Assembly (NCBI GenBank): GCA_018712435.1
Contig: DVGZ01000042.1
Coordinates: 1-51,156 of the forward strand
Direction of reading: 5' to 3'
Source: Candidatus Caccousia avicola
GTDB lineage: Bacteria > Bacillota > Clostridia > Oscillospirales > Acutalibacteraceae
DNA length: 51,156 nt
The notes below the pieces were generated by a model that worked only from the letters and a program-made list of their open reading frames with translations, searched no databases and was not told the DNA's origin. The position numbers and the translations under genes are program-made. This document shows positions 42,438 to 51,088 of this stretch, piece by piece. Every line of letters begins with the position of its first letter. Position 1 is the first letter of the stretch.

Positions 42438-44228
42438 TTGTATCGTTCTAATGTACTGGTTTGCGGCGGTACCGGCTGTACCTCCTCGAACAGCGAGCTG
42501 ATCATCGAGCGGCTCAAGGAAGAGATCCAGGCGCACGGCCTGGAAAAGGAAGTCAACGTTATCCGCACCGGCTGCTTCGGCCTGTGTGCACTCGGCCCGA
42601 TCATGGTCGTGTACCCCGAGGGCGCGTTCTACAGCATGGTCAAGCCCGACGACGTGCCGGAGATCGTGGAGGAGCACCTGCTCAAAGGCCGTATTGTCAA
42701 GCGTCTGCTCTATCAGGAGACGGTGATGGACGACAACTCCGTCAAGTCCCTCAACGAGACAACGTTCTACGGTAAGCAGAGAAGAATCGCCCTGCGCAAC
42801 TGCGGCGTGATCAACCCGGAGAACATCGACGAGTACATCGCTGTGGACGGCTATCAGGCGCTCGGCAAGGTGCTGACCGAGATGACGCCGCAGCAGGTCA
42901 TCGACGTGATCAAGGCTTCCGGCCTGCGCGGCCGCGGCGGCGCGGGCTTCCCGACCGGCGTGAAGTGGGGCTTTGCCGCCGCTAACGAGGCGGATCAGAA
43001 GTATGTCTGCTGCAACGCCGACGAGGGCGACCCCGGCGCGTTCATGGACCGCTCCATTCTGGAGGGCGATCCGCATGTGGTGCTGGAGTCCATGGCCATC
43101 GCGGGCTATGCCATCGGTGCGTCCCAGGGCTATATTTACGTCCGCGCGGAGTACCCGATCGCCGTCAAGCGCCTTCAGATCGCCATTGATCAGGCGCACG
43201 AATACGGCCTGCTCGGCAACGATATTTTCGGTACCGGCTTCAATTTTGATATTTCCCTGCGTCTTGGCGCGGGTGCGTTTGTGTGCGGCGAGGAGACGGC
43301 GCTGATGACCTCCATCGAGGGCAAGCGCGGCGAGCCGCGTCCCCGTCCGCCGTTCCCGGCTGTCAAGGGCCTGTTTGAGAAGCCCACCATTTTGAACAAC
43401 GTGGAAACCTGGGCGAACATCACGCAGATTATTTTGAACGGCGCGGATTGGTTCAAGTCGATCGGCACGGAGCGCTCCTCCGGTACGAAGGTGTTCGCGC
43501 TCGGCGGCAAGATCAAGCACACCGGTCTGGTCGAGGTCCCGATGGGAACCACCCTGCGCGAGATCGTCGAGGAGATTGGCGGCGGCGTGCCGAACGGTCA
43601 CACCTTCAAGGCGGCGCAGACGGGCGGCCCCTCCGGCGGCTGCATTCCGGCCTCCGAGATGGACGTCAAGATCGACTATGACAACCTGCTGGCCATCGGC
43701 GCCATGATGGGCTCCGGCGGCATGATCATCATGGACGACACCACCTGCATGGTGGATATCGCGAAATTCTTCCTCGAATTCACCGTCGACGAGTCCTGCG
43801 GCAAGTGCACGCCCTGCCGTGTGGGTACCCGCCGCCTGCTTGAAATTCTGAACAAGATCACCAGCGGAAACGGTACGCTGGAGGATATCGACCGTCTCGA
43901 GAAGCTCTGCTATTATCTCAAAGAAAACTCTCTGTGCGCGCTGGGCCAGACGGCCCCGAACCCTGTGCTCTCCACGCTGAAATATTTCCGCGACGAGTAC
44001 ATCGCGCATGTGACGGAGAAGCGCTGCCCGGCCGGCGTCTGCAAGGCCCTGACGAACTATCACATCGATCCCGACAAGTGCCGCGGCTGCACGCTGTGCG
44101 CCAGAAACTGCCCGGTGGGCGCTATCACCGGCACGGTCAAGCAGCCTCATGTGATCGACACGAAGAAGTGCATCAAGTGCGGTGCTTGCATGGAGAAATG
44201 TAAGTTCGGCGCGATTGAGAAGAGATAA
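42438..44228 (+). CDS. hydB: NADH-dependent bifurcating hydrogenase subunit HydB (NuoF-like, FMN)
   Basis: A 596-residue flavin subunit. Domains in order: thioredoxin-like 2Fe-2S (GGTGCTSSNSE, RTGCFGLCALGP), NuoF-like FMN/NAD domain (GLRGRGGAGFPTGVKW, CNADEGDPGAFMDR, CGEETALMTSIEG), the 4Fe-4S site ESCGKCTPCRVGT, and a C-terminal 2[4Fe-4S] ferredoxin (CRGCTLCARNCP, CIKCGACMEKC). It is the NADH site of the electron-bifurcating complex. TTG start at 42438 after AAGGAGG. The C-terminal ferredoxin domain is the hallmark separating HydB from complex I NuoF. Confidence 0.93.
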   Translation: MYRSNVLVCGGTGCTSSNSELIIERLKEEIQAHGLEKEVNVIRTGCFGLCALGPIMVVYPEGAFYSMVKPDDVPEIVEEHLLKGRIVKRLLYQETVMDDNSVKSLNETTFYGKQRRIALRNCGVINPENIDEYIAVDGYQALGKVLTEMTPQQVIDVIKASGLRGRGGAGFPTGVKWGFAAANEADQKYVCCNADEGDPGAFMDRSILEGDPHVVLESMAIAGYAIGASQGYIYVRAEYPIAVKRLQIAIDQAHEYGLLGNDIFGTGFNFDISLRLGAGAFVCGEETALMTSIEGKRGEPRPRPPFPAVKGLFEKPTILNNVETWANITQIILNGADWFKSIGTERSSGTKVFALGGKIKHTGLVEVPMGTTLREIVEEIGGGVPNGHTFKAAQTGGPSGGCIPASEMDVKIDYDNLLAIGAMMGSGGMIIMDDTTCMVDIAKFFLEFTVDESCGKCTPCRVGTRRLLEILNKITSGNGTLEDIDRLEKLCYYLKENSLCALGQTAPNPVLSTLKYFRDEYIAHVTEKRCPAGVCKALTNYHIDPDKCRGCTLCARNCPVGAITGTVKQPHVIDTKKCIKCGACMEKCKFGAIEKR

Positions 44229-44248
44229 GAAAGGAGCTGCCAGAGTTC

Positions 44249-45994
44249 ATGAATATGGTAAATGTCAAAATTAACGGCATGCCCCTCTCGGTGCCGGCTG
44301 ACTATACGATCCTGCAGGCCGCCAAGAGCGCCGGGATCGACATCCCCACGCTTTGCTACCTCAAAGATCTCAATGAGATCGGCGCGTGCCGTATGTGTGT
44401 TGTCGAGGTCAAGGGGGCCCGTTCTCTTGTGGCCGCCTGCGTCTATCCGGTCAATGAGGGCATGGAGGTATATACCAACACCCCGAAGGTCATCGAGTCC
44501 CGCAAAATGACGCTCGAAATGCTGCTCTCTGTGCACAACAAATCCTGCCTGACCTGCAAGAGAAGCAACAACTGCGAGCTGCAAACGCTCTGCCAGGAGC
44601 TTGGTGTGGAGGATTCCACCAGCTATGAGGGCGCGATGCCGGATTCCATCTACGACGACAGCACCTATCATCTGGTGCGCGATAATTCCAAATGCATTCT
44701 CTGCCGCCGCTGTGTCGCCGCCTGCGCGAATCAGCATGTGGCCGTCATCGGCCCGAACAGCCGCGGCTTTGATACCCATATCGGCTGCATGTTTGAGCAG
44801 CCGCTCGCGAATGTTCCCTGCGTGTCCTGCGGCCAGTGCATCGTCGCCTGCCCGACGGGCGCTTTGACGGAGAAGGATCAGTGCGCCGATGTGCTCGCCG
44901 CCCTGAACGATCCCGAAAAGTATGTCGTTGTCCAGACGGCTCCGTCCATCCGTGCCACGCTGGGCGAGTGCTTCGGCATGCCGGTCGGCACGAACGTGGA
45001 GGGCAAGATGGTTGCCGCCCTGCGCCGCATCGGATTCCAGAAGGTATTTGATACGGATTTCGGCGCGGACCTCACCATCATGGAGGAAGCGCACGAGTTT
45101 ATCGAGCGTGTGAAGAACGGCGGCACGCTGCCGATGATCACCTCCTGCTCGCCCGGCTGGGTCAAGTTCTGCGAGCATTACTTCCCGGAGCTTCTGCCGA
45201 ACGTTTCGTCCTGCAAGTCGCCGCAGCAGATGACGGGTGCGATGATCAAGACGTGGTTCGCGCAGAAGGAAGGCATCGATCCGAGCAAGATCGTCGTCGT
45301 CAGCATCATGCCCTGCACGGCGAAGAAGTTCGAGATCCATCGTGACGATATGGAGGGCGCGGGCGAGGGAATCGCCGATACCGATATCGTGCTGACGACC
45401 CGTGAGCTGGCCCGCCTGATCAAGCTCTGCCGCATTGACTTCAATACCCTGCCGGATGAAGCATTCGACCCGGCCATGGGTGAGTCCACCGGCGCGGCCG
45501 TCATTTTCGGCTCGACCGGCGGCGTGATGGAAGCTGCTCTGCGGACGGCTGCCGATACGCTCGAAGGCCGCAGTGTGGAAAGCATCGAGTACCAGGAGGT
45601 GCGCGGCGGCGCGGGCATCAAGGAAGCGGTCTACAAGATCGCCGGTATGGATGTGAAGGTTGCCGTTGTGAGCGGCCTGAACAACGCGAACGAGGTTCTC
45701 ACGAAGGTGAAGAACGGCGAAGGCGGCTACCACTTCATCGAGATTATGTGCTGCCCCGGCGGCTGCGTCAACGGCGGCGGCCAGCCGATCCAGCCCTCCT
45801 CGGTGCGCAACTTTACGGATCTGCGCGCGGCCCGTGCGCAGGCGCTCTACACGCAGGACGCGAACATGCCGCTGCGCAAGAGCCATGAGAATCCGCTGAT
45901 CAAAAAGGCATACGAGGAGTTCCTCGGAGAACCTGGCGGACACAAGGCACATGAGCTGCTTCACACCACTTATGTTCCCCGCAGCCGTTACTGA
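44249..45994 (+). CDS. hydA: [FeFe]-hydrogenase catalytic subunit HydA (bifurcating, group A3 type)
   Basis: A 581-residue enzyme making or using H2 with ferredoxin and NADH. N-terminal 2Fe-2S (C36, C47, C50, C64), His-ligated 4Fe-4S (H96, C100, C103, C109), 2[4Fe-4S] domain (CILCRRCVAAC, CVSCGQCIVACP), then the H-cluster domain: L1 TSCSPGW, L2 MPCTAKKFE, L3 MCCPGGCVNGGG. The second Cys of the usual L1 TSCCP is Ser. The C-terminal small-subunit-like tail ends HTTYVPRSRY. The maturases HydE/F/G are not in the window. The ATG at 44249 follows AAAGGAG; an ATG two codons later is possible. Confidence 0.95.
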   Translation: MNMVNVKINGMPLSVPADYTILQAAKSAGIDIPTLCYLKDLNEIGACRMCVVEVKGARSLVAACVYPVNEGMEVYTNTPKVIESRKMTLEMLLSVHNKSCLTCKRSNNCELQTLCQELGVEDSTSYEGAMPDSIYDDSTYHLVRDNSKCILCRRCVAACANQHVAVIGPNSRGFDTHIGCMFEQPLANVPCVSCGQCIVACPTGALTEKDQCADVLAALNDPEKYVVVQTAPSIRATLGECFGMPVGTNVEGKMVAALRRIGFQKVFDTDFGADLTIMEEAHEFIERVKNGGTLPMITSCSPGWVKFCEHYFPELLPNVSSCKSPQQMTGAMIKTWFAQKEGIDPSKIVVVSIMPCTAKKFEIHRDDMEGAGEGIADTDIVLTTRELARLIKLCRIDFNTLPDEAFDPAMGESTGAAVIFGSTGGVMEAALRTAADTLEGRSVESIEYQEVRGGAGIKEAVYKIAGMDVKVAVVSGLNNANEVLTKVKNGEGGYHFIEIMCCPGGCVNGGGQPIQPSSVRNFTDLRAARAQALYTQDANMPLRKSHENPLIKKAYEEFLGEPGGHKAHELLHTTYVPRSRY

Positions 45995-46006
45995 TTGATT
46001 ACGCCT

Positions 46007-46103
46007 GGAGGTCTTGCGGATTTTCCCACGCAAACCTCCGATCTTTTGAATGTTCCCCTCCGGTCCGGCGTCGCTTCAAAAAAGCGTGCCGGACCATATT
46101 TTT
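46007..46103 (+). terminator. Tandem hairpins ending the hydrogenase operon
   Basis: First a stem GGAGGT/ACCTCC (46007-46012 with 46034-46039) containing TGCG/CGCA. Then a strong intrinsic terminator: GGTCCGGC (46062-46069) with GCCGGACC (46088-46095), inner CGCTT/AAGCG, followed by ATATTTTTT. No gene in between. Confidence 0.85.
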
Positions 46104-46193
46104 TGTAAAATTCACACCCTGTTCAGGATCCTCTGGTATACTGTGCAAAACATCATTTCCGCGCAGGTGCGCCGGACGGAAAGGGGGAGTGTC

Positions 46194-46961
46194 ATGAGAA
46201 ACCGTGCGAGAAGCGTTCTTTTTTTCATCGGATTAGTGCTGTGCGCCCTGTTCCTGCTGCCGGCAGTCTTTGCCGGTGTGTGGAGCCTTGGGACATGGGT
46301 GGGGCTTGCGGCAGGAGCCATTTTGGCGGTGGGGGCGCATGTCTGGTCCCGTTTGACGCTCTGGACAGCCAAAAAGCGAAAACAATGGATACCAAAAGTA
46401 ATTTTATCTATTTTTCTCCTGTCTGTAATATATATCTTTTTTCTCTTTGGCTGCATGACGGTGGGGGCTTTGCGTGCGCCGCCGGAGGAACCGTCGGGAA
46501 CAGTGGTGGTGCTGGGCAGTAAAGTCAACGGCACCGTGCCGAGCGCGGACTTGCAGGCTCGGATTGACCGTGCGGCCGAGTACCTTCTGGAGCATCCGTC
46601 CCTGTCCGTTGTGGCTTCCGGCGGGCAGGGGGCGGGGGAGAACATTTCCGAAGCTGCCGCGATCCGCGACGGCCTGATCGCGCAGGGGGTGGATCCCTCG
46701 CGGATCTATCTGGAAGCGAATTCCTCGGATACGGAGGAGAATATCGCGTTCAGCAAAGCGGTGATGGAGGAAAACAATCTGCCTGAGCCGATGCTGATTG
46801 TCACGGATGAATACCACGAATTCCGTGCCTGGCTTCTGGCACAGCGCGAGGGAATCTCCTCGTATGCGGTGCCGGGAAGCACGCCGTTTTACCTTCTTCC
46901 CGCCTGTGTGGCGCGCGAAACGCTGGCGATTACGGAACAGCTTTTGCTGGGGTGGGTGTAA
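46194..46961 (+). CDS. YdcF/DUF218-family membrane protein
   Basis: A 255-residue protein with two or three N-terminal membrane helices (about 8-50 and 70-90) and a DUF218 domain: VVVLGSKVNGTVPSADLQAR, SVVASGGQGAGENISEAAAI, SRIYLEANSSDTEENIAFS, LIVTDEYHEFRAWLLA. This family (YdcF, SanA, ElyC) is linked to cell-envelope metabolism but has no settled reaction. AAGGGGGAG precedes the ATG at 46194. Stands alone between the hydrogenase terminator and the pyr operon. Confidence 0.88.
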   Translation: MRNRARSVLFFIGLVLCALFLLPAVFAGVWSLGTWVGLAAGAILAVGAHVWSRLTLWTAKKRKQWIPKVILSIFLLSVIYIFFLFGCMTVGALRAPPEEPSGTVVVLGSKVNGTVPSADLQARIDRAAEYLLEHPSLSVVASGGQGAGENISEAAAIRDGLIAQGVDPSRIYLEANSSDTEENIAFSKAVMEENNLPEPMLIVTDEYHEFRAWLLAQREGISSYAVPGSTPFYLLPACVARETLAITEQLLLGWV

Positions 46962-46999
46962 ATCAAGAGTGTTTTCCCCGCCGTCCCGCATGGCAAGCC

Positions 47000-47028
47000 T
47001 TGTCACGGCGGCTTCGCTATTGTATAAT
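47000..47028 (+). promoter_or_regulatory. Promoter of the pyrimidine operon
   Basis: TTGTCA (47000-47005), 17-base spacer, TATAAT (47023-47028). The leader to pyrC is only about 65 bases and shows no PyrR-type attenuator. A 7-bp stem CCGCCGT/ACGGCGG (46978-46984 with 47005-47011) overlaps the -35 box. Confidence 0.7.
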
Positions 47029-47099
47029 AAAGCAAGGCGGCGGCGCGGAGGACAAGTTCTCCGGTGCGCGTCGAATTGTCACGGAAGGGTTGTGAAACA

Positions 47100-48386
47100 G
47101 TGAGCAGAATTTTGCTGAAAAATATGAAAGTGATCGATCCCGCTTCGCGCCGGGATGGAGCCGTGGCGGACATTCTTCTGGAGGACGGAGCGATCCGCGC
47201 CGTCGGCCAGCGGATTGACGCAAAGGATGCGGAAACCATCGACGGCGAAGGCCGCCTGTGTGCCGCTCCCGGCTTGGTGGACATGCATGTGCACCTGCGC
47301 GATCCGGGTTTTCCGGACAAGGAGGATATTCTTTCCGGATGCCGCGCGGCGGCGGCGGGAGGAGTGACCAGCCTGCTCTGTATGCCGAACACAAAGCCTG
47401 CCGTGGATACGCCGGAGACCGTCCGCTACATTCTGGACAAGGCGGCGAACGCGGACGCGCATGTGTATGTGGCGGCGGCCATCACAAAGGGGCTGGGAGA
47501 CGCGGCGGAGCTGTGCGATCTCCAGGCTCTGCGCGAGGCGGGGGCCTGCGCGTTCAGCAACGACGGCCGCCCTGTGGTGGATTCCCGCAAGATGGCGCAG
47601 GCCATGCGGACCGCGGCGGAGCTGGGTGTTCCCGTGGTGTCGCACTGTGAGGATTTGTATCTCTCGGCGGGCGGTCTGATGAATGAGGGCGCGGTGAGCC
47701 GTGCGCTCGGGGTGCCGGGCGTTCCGGCGGCGGCTGAGGACTGCGGCACGGCGCGCGAAATCGCTCTGGCCGCTGCTTACGGTGTGCCCGTGCATATCTG
47801 CCATGTCAGCACAAAGACGAGCGTGGCGCTGATCCGCGACGCCCGCCGCCGGGGCGTGCAGGTGACGGGCGAGACGGCCCCGCATTATTTTGCCCTGACG
47901 GACGAGGAGCTGCGGGATCGCGACGCGGACAAGCGCATGAGTCCGCCGCTGCGCACCGAGGAGGACCGTCTGACGGTGATTGAGGCGCTGCGCGACGGGA
48001 CGCTGCAAGCCATCGCGACCGACCATGCGCCGCACACGCCGGAGGAGAAGGCGGATTTCGCGAAAGCGCCGAACGGCAGCATCGGGATGGAAACCTCGCT
48101 GGCGGCGGGAATTACTTTCCTGGTCAAGCCCGGCCTGCTGACGATGACGGAGCTGATCCGCCTGATGAGCACATCCCCCGCGCGCCTGCTCGGCCTGCAC
48201 GCGGGAACGCTTGCGGAGGGCGCGCCCGCCGATGTGGTGGTCTTTGATCCGGATGAAGTCTGGACGGTCGACCCGAATTCTCTGCATGGAAAGAGCCGCA
48301 ACGCGGTATTCAAGGGCCGGGAGCTGACAGGCCGTGTGAAAGCCACGGTTTGCGGCGGCCGCTTTGTCTGGCGCGACGGTGTGTAA
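47100..48386 (+). CDS. pyrC: Dihydroorotase
   Basis: A 428-residue zinc amidohydrolase that closes carbamoyl-aspartate to dihydroorotate (third step of UMP synthesis). Motifs: DMHVHLRDPGFPDKED (metal-binding HxH), SHCEDLYL, HICHVSTKTS and IATDHAPHTPEEK. GTG start at 47100 chosen for GGAAGGG at 47083-47089 and normal length; an earlier GTG at 47064 has no ribosome site. First gene of the pyr operon; pyrF follows after 45 bases. Confidence 0.95.
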   Translation: MSRILLKNMKVIDPASRRDGAVADILLEDGAIRAVGQRIDAKDAETIDGEGRLCAAPGLVDMHVHLRDPGFPDKEDILSGCRAAAAGGVTSLLCMPNTKPAVDTPETVRYILDKAANADAHVYVAAAITKGLGDAAELCDLQALREAGACAFSNDGRPVVDSRKMAQAMRTAAELGVPVVSHCEDLYLSAGGLMNEGAVSRALGVPGVPAAAEDCGTAREIALAAAYGVPVHICHVSTKTSVALIRDARRRGVQVTGETAPHYFALTDEELRDRDADKRMSPPLRTEEDRLTVIEALRDGTLQAIATDHAPHTPEEKADFAKAPNGSIGMETSLAAGITFLVKPGLLTMTELIRLMSTSPARLLGLHAGTLAEGAPADVVVFDPDEVWTVDPNSLHGKSRNAVFKGRELTGRVKATVCGGRFVWRDGV

Positions 48387-48431
48387 GGAAATAGAACGTA
48401 TAGCAACAAAACAGGATGGAGGGTATTACAG

Positions 48432-49370
48432 ATGTCTCTGAACAAGATGATCGAAAGAATTGCCGCGCTGCAAAACCCGACGGTGGCAGGGCTGGATCCC
48501 AAGCTGGATTATATTCCGGCCTATCTCAAGGAGGAAGCGTATGCGGCGCACGGCCAGACGCTCGAGGGTGCGGCGGCTGCGATTCTCGCATACAACAAGG
48601 GCCTGATTGACGCGCTGTGCGGGATTGTCCCGGCGGTCAAGCCCCAGGCGGCTTACTATGAAATGTATGGCTGGCAGGGTGTGCGCACGCTGCACGAAAC
48701 CATCCGCTATGCGCAGGAAAAGGGGATGTATGTCATCCTCGACGGCAAGCGCAACGATATCGGCGCGACGATGGAAGCCTACGCGACCGCGCATCTCGGC
48801 CTGACGGCTGTGGAGGATGAGCTGGTGGAAGCGTTCGGAGCCGACAGCCTGACGGTCAATGGGTATCTGGGCACCGACGGCATCGATCCGCTGCTGAAGG
48901 TTTGCGCCGCGCAGGATAAGGGCATTTTCGTCCTTGTCAAGACGTCCAATCCGTCCTCCGGAGAGCTCCAGGATCAGAAGCTGGAGAGCGGCGAGACAGT
49001 CTATCGCGCTATGGGTGCCTTCTGTGAAAAATGGGGAGCCTCTCTTCCCGGAAAGTACGGCTATTCCGGCGTGGGAGCCGTTGTCGGCGCGACATATCCG
49101 GCGCAGCTCGGCGAGCTGCGCGCGGCCATGCCCTCCACCTTCTTCCTCGTGCCGGGCTACGGCGCACAGGGCGGCGGCGCGAAGGACGTGGCTCCCGGCT
49201 TTGACAAAAACGGCCTGGGCGCGATTGTGAACGCTTCGCGTTCCATCCTCTGCGCCTGGAAAAAGACGAACGCCGCGCCTGAGGATTACGCGAAGGCTGC
49301 CGCCGCGGAGGCTGTGCGGATGCGCGACGATATCATGAGCGAGGTGGGCGAAATCCGCCTGCCGGAGTGA
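48432..49370 (+). CDS. pyrF: Orotidine 5'-phosphate decarboxylase (long, type 2 form)
   Basis: A 312-residue OMP decarboxylase, last step to UMP. The catalytic motif is LDGKRNDIGATMEAYA (D-x-K-x-x-D). KTSNPSSGELQD, GYSGVGAVVGATYP and the phosphate-binding VPGYGAQGGG follow. The length is that of the type 2 subfamily (about 270-310) rather than the 240-residue E. coli type. GGATGGAGGG precedes the ATG. It overlaps or closely adjoins pyrK. Confidence 0.95.
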   Translation: MSLNKMIERIAALQNPTVAGLDPKLDYIPAYLKEEAYAAHGQTLEGAAAAILAYNKGLIDALCGIVPAVKPQAAYYEMYGWQGVRTLHETIRYAQEKGMYVILDGKRNDIGATMEAYATAHLGLTAVEDELVEAFGADSLTVNGYLGTDGIDPLLKVCAAQDKGIFVLVKTSNPSSGELQDQKLESGETVYRAMGAFCEKWGASLPGKYGYSGVGAVVGATYPAQLGELRAAMPSTFFLVPGYGAQGGGAKDVAPGFDKNGLGAIVNASRSILCAWKKTNAAPEDYAKAAAAEAVRMRDDIMSEVGEIRLPE

Positions 49371-49378
49371 GGTGCCGC

Positions 49379-50137
49379 ATGAAGCAATACGATGTACGGC
49401 AATGCCGTGTGGTTCGTTTTGAGCAGCTGACCGCCGATGTGTTCAGCGCGTGGGTGGAGGCCGGAGAGCTGGCCCGCGCCGCCGTGCCGGGTCAGTTTGC
49501 GCAGATTTTTGTTCCGGGCAAGACGCTGCGCCGTCCCATCTCGATCTGTGCGATCGAGGAGGATCGGCTGCGCTTTGTCTTCCAGATCCGCGGGGAGGGC
49601 ACGGCCATTCTCGCGCAGACGAAGGAAGGCGACAGCTGGGATATTCTGGCTCCCCTCGGCCACGGTTTTGATCTCGGGGACACCGCCCGCAAGGTCTGCT
49701 TTGTCGGCGGCGGCATTGGCGTTCCCCCGCTCGTCGCGGCGGCAAAGCCCTTCGGGCAAAACGCGACGGTGGTGACGGGCTTCCGGAACAAGGACGCGGT
49801 GATTCTCCAGGAGGATTTCGCGAAGAACGGTAACCAGGTGATTCTCGCGACGGACGACGGCTCCGCGGGCCATCACGGCCTGGTGACGGAGTGTCTGCCG
49901 GATGACTGCGAAGCGATTTTTGCCTGCGGCCCCACCCCAATGCTGCGCGCACTGGCGGCGGAAGCGGAAAAGCGTGGGATCGAGTGCCAGATTTCGCTCG
50001 AGCAGCGCATGGCCTGCGGAATTGGCGCGTGCCTGGGCTGCGCCTGCAAGCTGAAAACAGAGGACGGCGGCTGGCGGCACGGCCATGTGTGCAAGGATGG
50101 CCCCGTGTTTGACGCGCGTCTGGTCGCGTTTGACTGA
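49379..50137 (+). CDS. pyrK: Dihydroorotate dehydrogenase electron-transfer subunit
   Basis: FAD and 2Fe-2S subunit (252 aa) that links PyrD type 1B to NAD+. FAD-binding RRPISICAIEED, NAD-binding VGGGIGVPPLVAAAK, and C-terminal cysteines in RMACGIGACLGCACK with a further Cys in HVCKDGPVF. ATG at 49379 is chosen with GAGGTG at 49369-49374; a GTG at 49367 overlapping the pyrF stop is possible. Next to its partner pyrD. Confidence 0.94.
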   Translation: MKQYDVRQCRVVRFEQLTADVFSAWVEAGELARAAVPGQFAQIFVPGKTLRRPISICAIEEDRLRFVFQIRGEGTAILAQTKEGDSWDILAPLGHGFDLGDTARKVCFVGGGIGVPPLVAAAKPFGQNATVVTGFRNKDAVILQEDFAKNGNQVILATDDGSAGHHGLVTECLPDDCEAIFACGPTPMLRALAAEAEKRGIECQISLEQRMACGIGACLGCACKLKTEDGGWRHGHVCKDGPVFDARLVAFD

Positions 50138-50151
50138 GAGGAGGAGCGAAA

Positions 50152-51063
50152 ATGGCGGATTTAAAAGTCAACATTGCCGGCGTGGAGCTGGCCAATCCCC
50201 TGATCGCGGCCTCCGGCACGTTCGGTTTCGGGCGCGAGTACGCGGAATTTTACCCGCTGTCCACGCTGGGCGGCATTTCCTGCAAGGGGATTACCTTGCA
50301 GGAGCGTCCCGGCAACCCGCCTCCGCGCATCGCGGAGACGCCCTCGGGCATGCTCAACGCCGTTGGCCTGCAAAACCCCGGCGTGGATCATTTCATCCGG
50401 GAGGATCTTCCGTGGCTGCGGCAGCAGGGCACGGCGGTGATCGCAAACATCGCGGGCAACACGCCGGAGGATTACTGCGCCATGGCGGAGAAGCTTTCGG
50501 ATTCCGACGTGGATATGATTGAGATGAATATTTCCTGCCCGAACGTCAAGCAGGGCGGCGTGCAGTTCGGCACCTCCTGCGAGGGCGTGGGAGCCATCAC
50601 GGCGGCGGTGCGCAAGCACTGTACAAAGCCGCTGATGGTTAAGCTTTCCCCGAATGTCTCGGACATCGGGGAGATTGCGGCGGCGGCGGAAGCGGCCGGA
50701 GCCGACGCGATCTCGCTGATCAACACGCTGACGGGGATGCGCATTGACATCCGCACGCGCCGCCCCATCATCCGCAACAACACCGGCGGCCTGAGCGGCC
50801 CGGCGGTGTTCCCCGTCGCGGTGCGCATGGTGTGGCAGGCGTCCCAGCGGGTGAAGATTCCCGTTGTGGGTCTGGGCGGCATTGCCACCTGGCAGGACGC
50901 GGTGGAAATGCTGCTGGCGGGCGCTTCGGCGCTGCAAATCGGCACGGTTCTGTTTACGGATCCGTATGCTCCCGTTAAGATTTTGGAGGGGTTGAACCGG
51001 TATCTGGACGAGGAGAAGCTTGCCTCCGTCACAGAGCTGACCGGCGGGATCCGCCCGTGGTAA
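50152..51063 (+). CDS. pyrD: Dihydroorotate dehydrogenase, class 1B catalytic subunit
   Basis: A 303-residue FMN enzyme oxidising dihydroorotate to orotate. NPLIAASGTFGFGREY at the start, NAVGLQNPGVDHF, MNISCPNVKQGG with the catalytic Cys of class 1B, KLSPNVSDIG, SLINTLTGM and the FMN phosphate site VVGLGGIATWQDAVEMLLAG. GAGAGGAGG precedes the ATG. It works as a complex with PyrK. Complete. Confidence 0.96.
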   Translation: MADLKVNIAGVELANPLIAASGTFGFGREYAEFYPLSTLGGISCKGITLQERPGNPPPRIAETPSGMLNAVGLQNPGVDHFIREDLPWLRQQGTAVIANIAGNTPEDYCAMAEKLSDSDVDMIEMNISCPNVKQGGVQFGTSCEGVGAITAAVRKHCTKPLMVKLSPNVSDIGEIAAAAEAAGADAISLINTLTGMRIDIRTRRPIIRNNTGGLSGPAVFPVAVRMVWQASQRVKIPVVGLGGIATWQDAVEMLLAGASALQIGTVLFTDPYAPVKILEGLNRYLDEEKLASVTELTGGIRPW

Positions 51064-51088
51064 GCGCGGGAAAAGGAGGCTTTTGATC

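Noticed and set aside
46978-47011. Terminator after the YdcF-like gene
   Set aside because: The 7-bp stem has a long loop, no T-run follows, and it overlaps the pyr -35 box.
47029-47099. PyrR-type attenuator in the pyr leader
   Set aside because: The leader is too short and lacks an anti-terminator/terminator pair or the conserved PyrR-binding loop.
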